The notes under the pieces were generated by a model. It was not told the DNA's origin. It made no database searches and worked only from the letters and a program-made list of their open reading frames with translations. A DNA stretch of 64,000 nt from Salinispora arenicola (GTDB lineage Bacteria; Actinomycetota; Actinomycetes; Mycobacteriales; Micromonosporaceae), in the NCBI RefSeq assembly GCF_006716065.1, contig NZ_VFOL01000001.1:5394001-5458000 (forward strand), read 5' to 3'. Shown here piece by piece: positions 16,564 to 25,562 of the stretch (position 1 is its first letter; each line of letters starts with the position of its first letter). Both the position numbers and the translations under genes were made by a program.

Positions 16564-18632
16564 TCACCCCCGTCGGACGGGTCCGGGCCAGTCTTGGTCG
16601 GCGGGGCGGAGACCGCTGGCGGGGTGCTCGGCGGCCCACCGGGCGTCACCCGGGGGCCGCGGGCCGGTCCCCGGCTGAGGTTCTCGTCCAGCCGGTCCAG
16701 GTCCTTGCCGGCGGTCGAGGCGAGCTGCCAGGGCACGCTCGTGACCATCACCCCCGGCTCGAACAACAGCCGCCCTTTGAGCCGCAGCGCGCTCTGGTTG
16801 TGCAGCAGGTTCTCCCACCAGTGGCCGACCACGTACTCGGGGATGAAGACGGTGACCACGTCGCGGGGTGAGGACCGACGGACGCCGGCCACGTAGTTCA
16901 GAATCGGGCGGGTGATCTCCCGGTACGGCGAGTCGATCACGGTCAGGGCGACCGGTACGTCCCGCCGCTCCCACTCGGCCTGCAACCGGCGGGTGTCCTT
17001 GTCGTCCACGTTCACCGTCACCGCGGTCAGGCTGTCCGGCCGGGTGGCCTGCGCGTAGGCGAGCGCCCGCAGGGTCGGCTGGTGCACCTTGCTGACCAGC
17101 ACGACCGCGTGGTTGCGGGCCGGTTTCACCGGCCGCCCCTCGTCCGGGGTGAGTTCGACGGCGACCCGGTCGTAGTGCCGGCGGATTCCCAGCATCACCA
17201 GGTAGATCATGGCCATCGCGGCGATGGCGATCCACGCGCCGAGCAGGAACTTGGTGACGACCACGATCACCAGCACGGTGGCGGTCATCGCCATGCCGAA
17301 GGAGTTGATCGCCCGAGAGCGGATCATCCGCCGGCGTACCTGCGGATCCCGCTCGGTCTGGAGGTACCGGTTCCAGTGCCGGATCATGCCAGCCTGGGAC
17401 AGGGTGAACGAGACGAAGACGCCGACGATGTAGAGCTGGATCAGCCTGGTCACCTCGGCCTGGAAACCGACGATCAGCAGAATCGCGAAGCCGGCCAGGA
17501 AGAGGATGCCGTTGGAGAACGCGAGCCGGTCTCCCCGCGTGTGCAGCTGTCGGGGCAGGTAGCGGTCCTGGGCGAGGATCGACCCGAGCACCGGGAAGCC
17601 GGTGAACGCGGTGTTCGCGGCCAGGAAGAGAATCAGGGCGGTGACGCCGACGACGACGAACAGCAGTAGCGACCCGGAGCCGAAGATGGTCTCGCCGAGC
17701 TGCGCGGTGACCGTCTTTTGCACGTACCCGTCGGGGCCGTCGACGATCTGCCGGGCCGGGTCCTCGACGAACTGCAGGCCGGTCAGCCGGGCCAGCCAGA
17801 CGATGCCGACCAGCATGGTCACCGCGACCACGCCGAGCATGAACAGGGTGGTCGCCGCGTTTCGGCTCTTCGGTGCCCGGAAGGCGGGCACCCCGTTGGA
17901 GATCGCCTCGACGCCGGTGAGCGCGGCACAGCCGGAGGAGAAGCTGCGAAGCAGCAGGAACGCCATCGCCCACCCGGTCGTGTCGCTCCACTCGGCGGCG
18001 ATGACCAGATCCGCGCTGGGCGCGCGCAGGTCCTGGCCGAGCAGCACCACCCGGACCAGCCCGGTGAGGATCATGCCGATGATAACGATCATGAAGCCGT
18101 AGGTGGGGATGGCGAAGGTGGTGCCGGACTCCTTGATCCCACGCAGGTTGACGGCGGCGAGCAGCACCACCGCGCCGACGGCCACCGCCACCTTGTGGGT
18201 GGCTACGAAGGGGATCACCGCGCCCAGGTTCGCCACCCCGGACGAGACCGACACGGCGACGGTCAGCACGTAGTCGACCAGGAGGGCGCTGGCCACGCCG
18301 ACGCCGGCGCGCCGCCCCAGGTTGACCGTGGCCACCTCGTAGTCGCCGCCGCCGGACGGGTAGGCGTACACGTTCTGCCGGTAGCTCGCCACGACGGCGA
18401 GCATCACCACGACCACCGCCAGGGCGATCCACGGCGAGAACACGAACGCCGAGGCCCCGGCGATCGAGAGCATCAGCAGGATCTCGTCGGGCGCGTACGC
18501 CACGCTGGAAAGCGCGTCGGAGGCGAAGACGGGCAGGGCGATGCGCTTGGGCAACAGGGTGTGCGCAAGCCGGTCGGACCGGAACGGTCGACCGACGAGC
18601 AGTCGCTTCAGCAGCGAGGTGGGTCGGGCCAC
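16557..18632 (-). CDS. KimA-like APC-superfamily potassium transporter
   Basis: 691 residues from GTG 18632. The sequence follows Bacillus KimA (YdaO) closely as I recall it: SDALSSVAYAPDEILLML, SYRQNVYAYPSGGGDYEVA, LLVDYVLTVAVSVSSG, SFSSGCAALTGVEAISNGVP, AANTAFTGFPVLGSILAQD and HNQSALRLKGRLLF. About twelve transmembrane helices precede a cytoplasmic alpha/beta domain of roughly 200 residues (AVVLVSKVHQPTLRAL), which in KimA binds c-di-AMP. Family role: high-affinity proton-coupled K+ uptake. It is divergent from two TrkA subunits, which supports a potassium role. The Pro-rich last 35 residues are lineage-specific. Confidence 0.85.
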   Translation of the reverse strand: MARPTSLLKRLLVGRPFRSDRLAHTLLPKRIALPVFASDALSSVAYAPDEILLMLSIAGASAFVFSPWIALAVVVVMLAVVASYRQNVYAYPSGGGDYEVATVNLGRRAGVGVASALLVDYVLTVAVSVSSGVANLGAVIPFVATHKVAVAVGAVVLLAAVNLRGIKESGTTFAIPTYGFMIVIIGMILTGLVRVVLLGQDLRAPSADLVIAAEWSDTTGWAMAFLLLRSFSSGCAALTGVEAISNGVPAFRAPKSRNAATTLFMLGVVAVTMLVGIVWLARLTGLQFVEDPARQIVDGPDGYVQKTVTAQLGETIFGSGSLLLFVVVGVTALILFLAANTAFTGFPVLGSILAQDRYLPRQLHTRGDRLAFSNGILFLAGFAILLIVGFQAEVTRLIQLYIVGVFVSFTLSQAGMIRHWNRYLQTERDPQVRRRMIRSRAINSFGMAMTATVLVIVVVTKFLLGAWIAIAAMAMIYLVMLGIRRHYDRVAVELTPDEGRPVKPARNHAVVLVSKVHQPTLRALAYAQATRPDSLTAVTVNVDDKDTRRLQAEWERRDVPVALTVIDSPYREITRPILNYVAGVRRSSPRDVVTVFIPEYVVGHWWENLLHNQSALRLKGRLLFEPGVMVTSVPWQLASTAGKDLDRLDENLSRGPARGPRVTPGGPPSTPPAVSAPPTKTGPDPSDGGEW

Positions 18633-18795
18633 AACCGCACAGCGTACGGCCCTGCGCCACGTGCACCCTGGGGGTGGCCGATCGCGGAAGGTGCGCTCAC
18701 CGGAGTACCGTCGGTCCGCGTCCGCCCCCGGGAACGTGGCAGGCTCGCTAACAACCGGTACTGGCTGGTGTGGGCAGACCTTGAGGAGGGGCACA

Positions 18796-19461
18796 GTGCA
18801 TGTGGTGATCCTGGGCTGTGGGCGGGTCGGGTCGACCCTCGCGCACGGCCTGGAGGCCCGGGGGCACTCGGTCGCGGTCATCGACCAGGATTCCGACGCC
18901 TTCCGCCGGCTCGGCCCGGACTTCGCCGGGATCACGGTGACCGGTGCCGGATTCGACGGGGACGTGCTTCGGCAAGCCGGCATCGAGCGGGCCGACGCCT
19001 TCGCGGCGGTCTCCAGTGGCGACAACTCCAACATCATCTCCGCCCGGGTGGCCCGGGAGACGTTCGGTGTCACCCGTGTCGCGGCCCGGATCTACGACCA
19101 GCGGCGGGCCCAGGTCTACGAACGTCTCGGCATCCCGACCGTGGCCACCGTCCGGTGGACCGCCGACCGGATGCTGCGGCACCTGGTGCCGGAGGGCAAC
19201 GAGGCGTTGTTCCGCGACCCGACGAGCACCGTCTCGATCGTGGAGGTGCCGGTTCACAAGGACTGGATCGGCCGCTCGGTACCGACGCTGGAGCGGGCGA
19301 CCGGCGCCCGGGTGGCGTACATCACCCGGTTCGGCATCGGCACCCTGCCGACGCTCACCACCGTCGTCCAGGAGGGTGACCAGATCTTCATGCTGGTCAC
19401 CGATGACATCGTCAACGCGGTCACATCGGTGGCGGCGCTGCCGCTGGAAGGGGGGCAGTGA
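18796..19461 (+). CDS. trkA: TrkA-family K+ transport regulator (RCK), subunit 1
   Basis: 221 residues: an N-terminal Rossmann RCK_N domain with the dinucleotide motif VVILGCGRVGSTLAHGL and acidic VIDQD, then a TrkA_C domain (VPTLERATGARVAYITR). GTG 18796 is set by GAGGAGG six bases upstream; a longer open frame to 18541 is overlap with the divergent transporter. It runs directly into a second TrkA gene, matching the ceoB-ceoC pair of mycobacteria. Such subunits bind NAD(H) or nucleotides and gate a K+ pore; here the likely partner is the KimA-like protein or a pore encoded elsewhere. Confidence 0.92.
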   Translation: MHVVILGCGRVGSTLAHGLEARGHSVAVIDQDSDAFRRLGPDFAGITVTGAGFDGDVLRQAGIERADAFAAVSSGDNSNIISARVARETFGVTRVAARIYDQRRAQVYERLGIPTVATVRWTADRMLRHLVPEGNEALFRDPTSTVSIVEVPVHKDWIGRSVPTLERATGARVAYITRFGIGTLPTLTTVVQEGDQIFMLVTDDIVNAVTSVAALPLEGGQ

Positions 19462-19463
19462 CC

Positions 19464-20153
19464 ATGCGGGTCGCCATCGCAGGCGCCGGGAACGTGGGCC
19501 GCTCCATCGCCCAGGAGCTGATCGACAACGGTCACCAGGTGATGCTGATCGAGCGGCAGCCGACGATGCTGCGGCCCGACCGGGTACCGGACGCGGAGTG
19601 GGTGCTGGCCGACGCCTGCGAGCTGGCCAGCCTGGAGGAGGCCGAGTTGGCCAGCCGCGACGTGGTGGTCGCCGCCACCGGCGACGACAAGGTCAACCTG
19701 GTGGTGTCGCTGCTGGCCAAGACCGAATTCGCGGTGCCCCGGGTGGTCGCCCGGATCAACCGGGCCGAGAACGAGTGGCTCTTCACCGAGCAGTGGGGCG
19801 TGGACGTGGCGGTCAGCAAGCCACGGGTGATGGCCGCCCTGGTGGAGGAGGCGGTGACGGTCGGTGACCTGGTTCGGCTGATGACCTTCCGGCAGGGCGA
19901 GGCGAACCTCGTCGAGATCACGCTGCCGACGAGCGCCCCGTACGTAGGTCAGCCGCTGCGTGCGGTGCCGCTGCCCCGCGACGCGGCGCTGGTGGCGATT
20001 CTGCGCGGCAAGCGGGTGCTGGTGCCCAGCCCGGACGACCCGATCGAGGCGGGCGACGAGCTCATCTTCGTGTGCACGGCAGAGGTGGAGGACTCGGTCC
20101 GTACGGTCGTGCTCGGCCCAGACAGTGTCGAGCGGACCCGCAGGGCCTGCTGA
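19464..20153 (+). CDS. trkA2: TrkA-family K+ transport regulator (RCK), subunit 2
   Basis: 229 residues. Rossmann motif VAIAGAGNVGRSIAQEL, then VVVAATGDDKVNLVVSLLAK and a TrkA_C domain (PTSAPYVGQPLRAVPLPRDA). GTG 19458 overlaps the previous stop, but ATG 19464 has better spacing from the G-rich Shine-Dalgarno at 19450-19455. Counterpart of mycobacterial CeoC. Both TrkA genes are co-translated and probably form a hetero-oligomer. The stop lies in a 28-bp tandem duplication shared with the opposing gene. Confidence 0.92.
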   Translation: MRVAIAGAGNVGRSIAQELIDNGHQVMLIERQPTMLRPDRVPDAEWVLADACELASLEEAELASRDVVVAATGDDKVNLVVSLLAKTEFAVPRVVARINRAENEWLFTEQWGVDVAVSKPRVMAALVEEAVTVGDLVRLMTFRQGEANLVEITLPTSAPYVGQPLRAVPLPRDAALVAILRGKRVLVPSPDDPIEAGDELIFVCTAEVEDSVRTVVLGPDSVERTRRAC

Positions 20154-20205
20154 GTCGGGGCTGGCCGGCAGGCGACCCTGAGTCGGGGCTGACCGTCAGG
20201 CAACC
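20150..20205. repeat. 28-bp tandem duplication over two convergent stops
   Basis: Units 20150-20177 and 20178-20205 share CTGAGTCGGGGCTG and differ at three of 28 positions. The TrkA stop (20151-20153) is in unit 1 and the DUF3159 stop (complement of 20196-20198) is in unit 2. Confidence 0.75.
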
Positions 20206-20867
20206 GGAGCCTGGGGCGACTCACGGGTCACCCGGCGCACCGTCCACACAGTGATCAGCAGCAGCAGCACGTACGGCGGGTAGCCGAGCACCAGCCGGGC
20301 GACGCCGAGCGCGGTGTCCTGGTGGGCGAGGTAGAGCCCGGCCTGCACGCCGACCTTCGCCAGCCAGACCACCCCCCACAGCACGGTCAGCCCCGTGAAG
20401 GTCCGCACCAGGCGTGCGTCCTGACGCCAGTCGGAGGCGCCCTTGGCCACCAGGACCGACCAGATCCAGCCCACCAGAGGCTGCCGGATCGCCGCCGAGA
20501 GCAGCAGCACCACGCCGTACCCGATGCCGTAGAGGATGCCGGGCAGGTAGAAGTCCCGCTCGTTGCCGGTGCGCCAGGCGATCGCGGCGCCGATGGCGAT
20601 GCCGAACAGCCCGTTCACCGCGTGCCGCACCGGCCGCCGCTGTGCGAGGCGAAGCAGCGCGATGGCCACCGCCACCGCCACCGCGGCGATCACCGCCGGG
20701 CGCAGCTCACCGATGATGTTGGCGACCACGAAGACGACCACCGGGATGCTGGACTCCAGCAGCCCACGCCAGCCGCCCAGCTGGTCGGCCATCTGCTCGG
20801 CGATCGTCGGGAGCGGTTCCTCCTCTCCCGTGCCCGGCTGCGCCGTCGGGCGCTGTCCCGTCGTCAC
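20196..20867 (-). CDS. DUF3159 integral membrane protein
   Basis: 223 residues, five to six hydrophobic helices after a charged N-terminus. SIPVVVFVVANIIGELRPAV and DFYLPGILYGIGYGVVLL are typical of DUF3159, a family restricted to actinobacteria and usually found beside trkA/ceoBC, as here. The GTG at 20867 overlaps the stop of the OB-fold gene (GTGA), so the two are one translational unit. Function unknown; its constant link to K+ genes suggests an envelope or ion-related role (inference). Confidence 0.85.
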   Translation of the reverse strand: MTTGQRPTAQPGTGEEEPLPTIAEQMADQLGGWRGLLESSIPVVVFVVANIIGELRPAVIAAVAVAVAIALLRLAQRRPVRHAVNGLFGIAIGAAIAWRTGNERDFYLPGILYGIGYGVVLLLSAAIRQPLVGWIWSVLVAKGASDWRQDARLVRTFTGLTVLWGVVWLAKVGVQAGLYLAHQDTALGVARLVLGYPPYVLLLLITVWTVRRVTRESPQAPVA

Positions 20868-21244
20868 TTCGGCGGCTCCAACTCGTAGTACGGGTTGTAG
20901 ATGGCCTTGCGGTCGCCGCGGACGGCGACCCGTCCCCGGGCGGTCAGGTGCCGCCCCGGTTCGATCCCAGCGATGTGCCGCCGGCCCAGCCACACCAGGG
21001 TCACCACGTCGCTGCCGTCGTACAGGTCCGCTTCCAGCGTCGGCTGGTTGGTCCGCGGGGTGTAGACCACGGTGCGGAGCCGGCCGGAGACCGCGACGAG
21101 CTGGCCACGGCAGCACTGGCGGGCCGGCATGCCGCCGTGTTCGGCGCTCTCCCGGCGCAGCTCCTGCGCCTCGATCTCCGCCTCGGTCGCGGTGAGCCGG
21201 CGCAGTACGCGCCGCAGCGAGCCCCGCCGCTCGTCGGTCGACAT
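20864..21244 (-). CDS. Small OB-fold nucleic-acid-binding-like protein
   Basis: 126 residues. RGQLVAVSGRLRTVVYTP, LEADLYDGSDVVTLVWLGRR, and the final RVAVRGDRKAIYNPYYEL form the strands of a tRNA-anticodon/RecG-type OB fold. It is the equivalent of the small protein next to ceoC in mycobacteria. The N-terminal 30 residues are a charged helix (TATEAEIEAQELRRESAEHG). Co-translated with DUF3159. Ligand unknown. Confidence 0.8.
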   Translation of the reverse strand: MSTDERRGSLRRVLRRLTATEAEIEAQELRRESAEHGGMPARQCCRGQLVAVSGRLRTVVYTPRTNQPTLEADLYDGSDVVTLVWLGRRHIAGIEPGRHLTARGRVAVRGDRKAIYNPYYELEPPK

Positions 21245-21369
21245 GACCTGCGCGTCACCTTTCCGGGCTGGCCGGCCCGCGGGCCGGCGGTGGAACGGCC
21301 CGCGAGACGCCGGGACCGCCCCGCCAGCGTACGCCGACGCGACGGGCCCCGGTGCGTGGTGGAGCGCCG

Positions 21370-22041
21370 TCAGGCCTCCTGGGCCGGCTCGCCGGCGGCG
21401 GGGACGTCACCGGCCGGGCGGACCTGTTCGGCGGCCTCCCGGGGCAGGCGCAGGGGCAACGGCTCCCGAACCGGTCGGGCATCCTGTCCCCGGTCGACGA
21501 CCAGGCCCTCCAGGCACATGGTCAGCGGGCCGGCCGCGTCCGGGTCGGTCGCCGCCATGCCCTGGTAGACGCCACGAACCATCCAGCGAGGCCCGTCGAT
21601 CCCGACGAACCGCAGGTTGGTGCGGCCGTCCTGGGTGGGGACCTGCGCACGCAGTTCGACGCCGTACACGCCCGTAACCTCCTCGGCGGCGGCACCGTCG
21701 TTGGACAGGGACTGGCGGATCTCCTCCCGTACCTCGTCCCAGATGCCGGCACTGCGCGGGGCGGCGAAGACCCCGAGTTGCAGGGCGTTCTGCCCGTGCA
21801 CCAGCACCACCTGCTGGACGACGCCCTGCGGGTCGGCCTGTACCCGCACCTCGACGTCGGCGACCGCGGGGATCTGGAGGCTGCCCAGGTCCAGCCGCTG
21901 CACCCCGGCGGGCGCCTCGCTCACGTCGTAGGGGCCGGGGGCCGGCATCACCGCGTCCGTCGGTTCGTGGGCGTCCTGGGCCTCGGGCCGTTCGTCACGG
22001 CTGTGCCGCCCGCCACCGGCCCGCTTTCGGGAGAAGATCAC
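21370..22041 (-). CDS. DUF3710 domain protein
   Basis: 223 residues from GTG 22041, supported by GGAGGG eight bases upstream. A charged, disordered N-terminus of about 40 residues precedes the DUF3710 core (LDLGSLQIPAVADVEVRVQA, FAAPRSAGIWDEVREEI, GIDGPRWMVRGVYQGMA). No signal peptide. The family is actinobacterial and nearly always lies beside dut. Function unknown. The tail (AGEPAQEA) is Ala/Glu-rich. Confidence 0.88.
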   Translation of the reverse strand: MIFSRKRAGGGRHSRDERPEAQDAHEPTDAVMPAPGPYDVSEAPAGVQRLDLGSLQIPAVADVEVRVQADPQGVVQQVVLVHGQNALQLGVFAAPRSAGIWDEVREEIRQSLSNDGAAAEEVTGVYGVELRAQVPTQDGRTNLRFVGIDGPRWMVRGVYQGMAATDPDAAGPLTMCLEGLVVDRGQDARPVREPLPLRLPREAAEQVRPAGDVPAAGEPAQEA

Positions 22042-22117
22042 TGCGCACACCCTCCGCTGTTCGCGCTCACCCTGACACCTTCCGTTCCGCCACCCGGCGA
22101 CGCCCCCACACCGGGTG

Positions 22118-22621
22118 TCACGACGCCTCCGGCACCGGCTGCCGGCCGTCGGTCCCGGTGGGTGCCGACACCAGACCGGCGTGGCCGCCGGTGGAGCCGT
22201 GCCCGCCGGCACCGCGCTGGGACGCGGGCAGCTCCGTCGTCGGCTGGAACCTGGCCCGGGCCACCCGCTGCACCACCAGCTGCGCGATGCGGTCGCCGCG
22301 GGCGATCCGAGCCGACGTTTCCCGATCATGATTGATCAGGTTGACGAGGATCTCACCCCGGTAGCCGGCGTCGACCGTACCGGGCGCGTTGAGCACGGTC
22401 ACGCCGAGCCGGGCGGCCAGACCCGAACGGGGGTGGACCAGGCCCACGTACCCCTCGGGTAGGGCGATGGCCACCCCGGTCGGCACCAGGGCCCGACCAC
22501 CGGGGGGCAGCTCCACGTCCGCGGCGGCCACCAGGTCGGCCCCGGCGTCGCCGGGGTGGGCGTACGCGGGGAGCGGCAGCCCGGGGTCGAGCTGTCGCAC
22601 GGGCACGGGTACGTCGGTCAC
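22118..22621 (-). CDS. dut: Deoxyuridine 5'-triphosphate nucleotidohydrolase (dUTPase)
   Basis: 167 residues; cleaves dUTP to dUMP and pyrophosphate, keeping uracil out of DNA and feeding dTMP synthesis. All five trimeric-dUTPase motifs are visible: [46 protein letters not shown] and the flexible [10 protein letters not shown]. The last has Ala and His where many homologues have Glu and Phe. GTG 22621 has AGAGG six bases upstream. It lies 76 bp upstream of DUF3710 on the same strand and is divergent from DUF3093. Confidence 0.95.
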   Translation of the reverse strand: MTDVPVPVRQLDPGLPLPAYAHPGDAGADLVAAADVELPPGGRALVPTGVAIALPEGYVGLVHPRSGLAARLGVTVLNAPGTVDAGYRGEILVNLINHDRETSARIARGDRIAQLVVQRVARARFQPTTELPASQRGAGGHGSTGGHAGLVSAPTGTDGRQPVPEAS

Positions 22622-22704
22622 GGTTTCCTCTTCCGTCCGGTTCCTGGGGTGACCCTGCCATCCTGCCCGGTGGCTCCGCCGACACGCGCCGTACCCTTCA
22701 CCTC

Positions 22705-23196
22705 GTGCGCGTGTCCTCGTCCCCGTCCACCCGCTACGCGGAGCGGCTGGGCTTGCCGTGGTGGCTTTGGCTGGGCGGGTTCGCCGCGGCCGGGCTGCTC
22801 GCCGCCGAGATCTGGCTGGGCGCGTCGGGCCTCCGGGCGTGGCTGCCATTCGTGCTGCTGCTCCCGGCGGTCCTGGCGGGCCTGCTCTGGCTGGGCCGGA
22901 TCCGGGTGGCGGTCCACGACGGCGAGCTGAGGGTGGACGACGCCCGGCTGCCGGCCCGGTTCGTCGCCGATGTCGTCCCCCTGGATGCCGCCGGGCGGCG
23001 TGAGGTGCTCGGCGTCGGCGCGGACCCGCTGGCGTTCGTGGTCCAGCGGCCGTGGATCCCGGGCGCCGTGCAGGTGGTACTCGACGATCCGGCCGACCCC
23101 ACCCCGTTCTGGGTGGTGAGCACTCGGCGGCCGGTGGAGCTGGCGGAGGCGCTTCTCGCTGCCCGGGACGCCGTCGGCACCGGTCGGGTCGAGTAG
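22705..23196 (+). CDS. DUF3093 membrane protein
   Basis: 163 residues: two adjacent hydrophobic helices (about 18-62) with [20 protein letters not shown], then a soluble domain with [18 protein letters not shown] and [20 protein letters not shown]. This is the DUF3093 pattern, the usual divergent neighbour of dut in actinobacteria. GTG start at 22705 without a clear Shine-Dalgarno, so a leaderless or weakly led message is possible. Function unknown. Confidence 0.88.
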   Translation: MRVSSSPSTRYAERLGLPWWLWLGGFAAAGLLAAEIWLGASGLRAWLPFVLLLPAVLAGLLWLGRIRVAVHDGELRVDDARLPARFVADVVPLDAAGRREVLGVGADPLAFVVQRPWIPGAVQVVLDDPADPTPFWVVSTRRPVELAEALLAARDAVGTGRVE

Positions 23197-23358
23197 GCCG
23201 CGGCGACCGAGTGGGCGCCGGCGACGCGGACCGAGTAGGCCACGGCCACGTTCCGAGCGGCGCCGACGACCCCGGCGCTCGGCGGCGCCGACGATGCCCA
23301 CGACTCACCGCGAAGCCGACGATGCCCGCGACTCACGCCGGGCCGGTCGGTCACGGCG

Positions 23359-23394
23359 GGCCTGTGACTCATGGCAGGCCTGTGACTCATGGCG
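23359..23394. repeat. 18-bp tandem repeat
   Basis: GGCCTGTGACTCATGGC plus one variable base occurs twice in tandem (23359-23376 and 23377-23394), overlapping the 3' end of the gene on the minus strand. Weaker related words (GACGATGCCCACGACTCAC and GACGATGCCCGCGACTCAC) lie at about 23290-23340. Confidence 0.7.
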
Positions 23395-24154
23395 GGCTGG
23401 GCAGCTCCGGGCTCTGCCGGCGGAGGTCGGCGCGAAGGGTGTCGGCCATCGTCCGGGTGGCCCGCCGGTTGAGGTAGCTGGCCACGGCCGCGCCGGTGAG
23501 AAACGGGCCCAGCGTGGTGAGATTGCGGCCGAATCGTCTGAGCAGGGTGTACCGCAGTTCCCGGCGGACCGCGGTGCCGAGCACCGCGGTCACCCCGGAG
23601 CCGGGCTTCATCGGATTGATTCCCCGCCGGGCGGCCCAGGACCGGACGAGCGCTACTGCCCGCGGAGTCGCGCCGGTGGGCAGCGGCACCCTGTACGCCT
23701 CGTGCAGCTCGCCGACCAGCTTCAGTTCGATCGCGACGACGGCGACCGTCTCGGCGGCCAGCAGGACCGGCGCGGTCAGCAGGGTCGGGGTCACCATCCA
23801 CTCGACGGTGGCGACGCCGCCACCGGCGGCGCCCACCCCGGCGGTCGCCCGGGCGGCGTTACGAACGAGGCGGTCGGCCAGCGCCTCACCGTCCAGGTCG
23901 GGGAAGTGCCGGCGGAGCGTGGCCCGGTCCCGGACCGGTACGTGCGGGGCGATCTCGGCGGTGGTGTCGACCATCCACCTGATCGCGGCCTTCGGCCGGA
24001 ACAGGTCGCCGAGCCCTCGCGTCCGGGTCTGTCCGATCAGGCGGCCGATCAGCTGCCGTCGGCGGGTCGGGGTGACGTCGTCGGCGGTCAGCGCCGCGAC
24101 GGTGGCGCCAAGATCACCGGTCGGTTCGCCGCCTGTGCTGTCCCGTTCGGTCAT
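23387..24154 (-). CDS. Conserved actinobacterial protein with hydrophobic core
   Basis: 255 residues from ATG 24154 (GGGAGGT upstream; a longer frame to 24220 is unlikely). The order is a charged N-terminus, LTPRRRQLIGRLIGQTRTRG-like helices, GVGAAGGGVATVEWMVTPTL and TAPVLLAAETVAVVAIELK (a hydrophobic pair of helices), then basic FGRNLTTLGPFLTGAAVAS and LNRRATRTMADTLRADL. I do not recognise a named family, although the position between DUF3093 and DUF4193 suggests a conserved core gene. The stop falls inside an 18-bp tandem repeat, so the C-terminus may vary between strains. Confidence 0.7.
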   Translation of the reverse strand: MTERDSTGGEPTGDLGATVAALTADDVTPTRRRQLIGRLIGQTRTRGLGDLFRPKAAIRWMVDTTAEIAPHVPVRDRATLRRHFPDLDGEALADRLVRNAARATAGVGAAGGGVATVEWMVTPTLLTAPVLLAAETVAVVAIELKLVGELHEAYRVPLPTGATPRAVALVRSWAARRGINPMKPGSGVTAVLGTAVRRELRYTLLRRFGRNLTTLGPFLTGAAVASYLNRRATRTMADTLRADLRRQSPELPSPP

Positions 24155-24298
24155 GGCACCGGACCTCCCGCTGGACTGGGCCGCGCTGGCGGCCGTCCTG
24201 GACGAGTGTGGCGGCCCCACCGGACCGCCGCACGGTGACCGGAGTACGTGGCGGCTCCGGGCGGGGAGCCGCCGGTGGTGGTGTTGGTCGCGGCTCGG

Positions 24299-24595
24299 TC
24301 AGACGCACTCGCGGCAGATGAGGTCGCCGTTACGCTCGACCGCCAGCTGGCTGCGGTGGTGCACCAGGAAGCAACGCGCACAGCGGAACTCGTCCTGCTG
24401 CATCGGCAGCACCTTGACCGTGAGCTCCTCGTCGGCCAGGTCGGCACCGGGCAGCTCGAAGCTCTCCGCTACCTCGGCCTCGTCGACGTCCACGGCGCCC
24501 GACTGTGAGTCGGCGCGTCGGGCCTTCAGCTCTTCCAGGCTGTCCTCGCCGAGGTCGACCTCGTCGCGACGCGGGGCGTCGTAGTCGGTGGCCAT
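24299..24595 (-). CDS. DUF4193 zinc-ribbon-like protein
   Basis: 98 residues from ATG 24595 (GGGAG upstream). MATDYDAPRRDEVDLGEDSL is the typical DUF4193 start; the acidic middle leads to CARCFLVHHRSQLA and the terminal CREC, four cysteines arranged as a zinc site. Ubiquitous in actinobacteria beside cei/suhB. Function unknown; an RNA-polymerase or ribosome partner is possible but unproven. Confidence 0.92.
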   Translation of the reverse strand: MATDYDAPRRDEVDLGEDSLEELKARRADSQSGAVDVDEAEVAESFELPGADLADEELTVKVLPMQQDEFRCARCFLVHHRSQLAVERNGDLICRECV

Positions 24596-25012
24596 CGGTT
24601 CACTCTCCCATATCGATGTTGTCGCTTCCGGTTGTAACGCCGGACGACGTTGTTTCGGTTCCGCTGGGCGGCCACCACTTGTGTCGGTCACCCGACCCGG
24701 CAGGTGTCGGGTCGACGCCGCCAGAGCACTCCCCCAGCGAGCGCGGTACCTTACCCCCCTTGCGGGCGTGGCATGTATACCGCCCTCGCGGAAGAGATGT
24801 ACGCCTCCGCACGGGAAGTTGTTCCCGATGTGACTCAGGCGACACGAAGATAGGGGTAGTACTACCGCGTTCCCGGCCGGCACGCCGGCGAGTCCGACTG
24901 TTTCCACGCCGCCGCCGGACAACCGTTAACCTCAGCGGCGTACCTGACGGCCGGTCGGGCGGTTCGACCGCCACGCGGCTGCCGTCGCCCTCCTCCGTCC
25001 CGGGAGCACCGT
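24596..25012. other. Divergent intergenic region, DUF4193 / cei
   Basis: 417 bp with promoters presumably facing both ways. The one clean element is the 12-bp palindrome GGTAGTACTACC at 24855-24866, about 150 bp before the cei start. No conserved frame; the open frames here are shadows. Confidence 0.5.
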
Positions 25013-25540
25013 GTGCTGAGCTTTGCGCGAGTGCGAGCACTCGTCGTCGTCGGCCTGCTGGCGATGCTGGCGCTGATCTTCGTCATCGTCGCCCTCGTTC
25101 GGGACACCCAGGGCGATGCGGGGGCGACCGCCGGCTGTCAGAAGGGCTGGCCCAAGGCCGACGTCACCCTCCGCGAGCCCAGCGAGGTGAAGATCAACGT
25201 ACTCAATGGTACCGATCAGGTGGGCCTCGCCGGCAAGATCTCCGACGACTTCCGGAACCGCAAGTTCCAGATCGAGAAGACCGGCGACGAGGCGAAGACC
25301 GATGACATCGCGGTCCTGCGGTACGGCCCGAAGGGCGTCGGCTCGGCGCACCTGCTGCGGGCGTACTTTTTGAACAACGCCGAGGTCGCCTACGACCCGG
25401 AGCGCACCGACGCCACCGTGGACGTCGTCCTGGGCAGCGCCTTCCAGCAGTTGGCCACCACGACCGAGGTCAACCAGTCACTCGGCGATCTCGGTTCGCC
25501 GGTGGCGCCGCCCGGCACCTGCCCGGTCAAGGACGAGTGA
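25013..25540 (+). CDS. cei: LytR C-terminal-domain envelope protein (Cei-like)
   Basis: 175 residues. One N-terminal membrane anchor (ALVVVGLLAMLALIFVIVAL) is followed by an extracytoplasmic LytR_C domain (VKINVLNGTDQVGLAGKISD) and a tail rich in Asp/Thr. In mycobacteria the protein at this position is called Cei (cell envelope integrity), and the neighbours DUF4193 and suhB agree. GTG 25013 has GGGAG upstream. Unlike LCP enzymes it has no LytR-CpsA-Psr catalytic domain. Confidence 0.85.
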   Translation: MLSFARVRALVVVGLLAMLALIFVIVALVRDTQGDAGATAGCQKGWPKADVTLREPSEVKINVLNGTDQVGLAGKISDDFRNRKFQIEKTGDEAKTDDIAVLRYGPKGVGSAHLLRAYFLNNAEVAYDPERTDATVDVVLGSAFQQLATTTEVNQSLGDLGSPVAPPGTCPVKDE

Positions 25541-25562
25541 CCGGTCCGCGGGCCGGCGGCCG

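Noticed and set aside
18633..18795. c-di-AMP (ydaO) riboswitch before the KimA-like gene
   Set aside because: The 163-bp divergent gap has no recognisable ydaO core on the minus strand and must also hold the trkA promoter.
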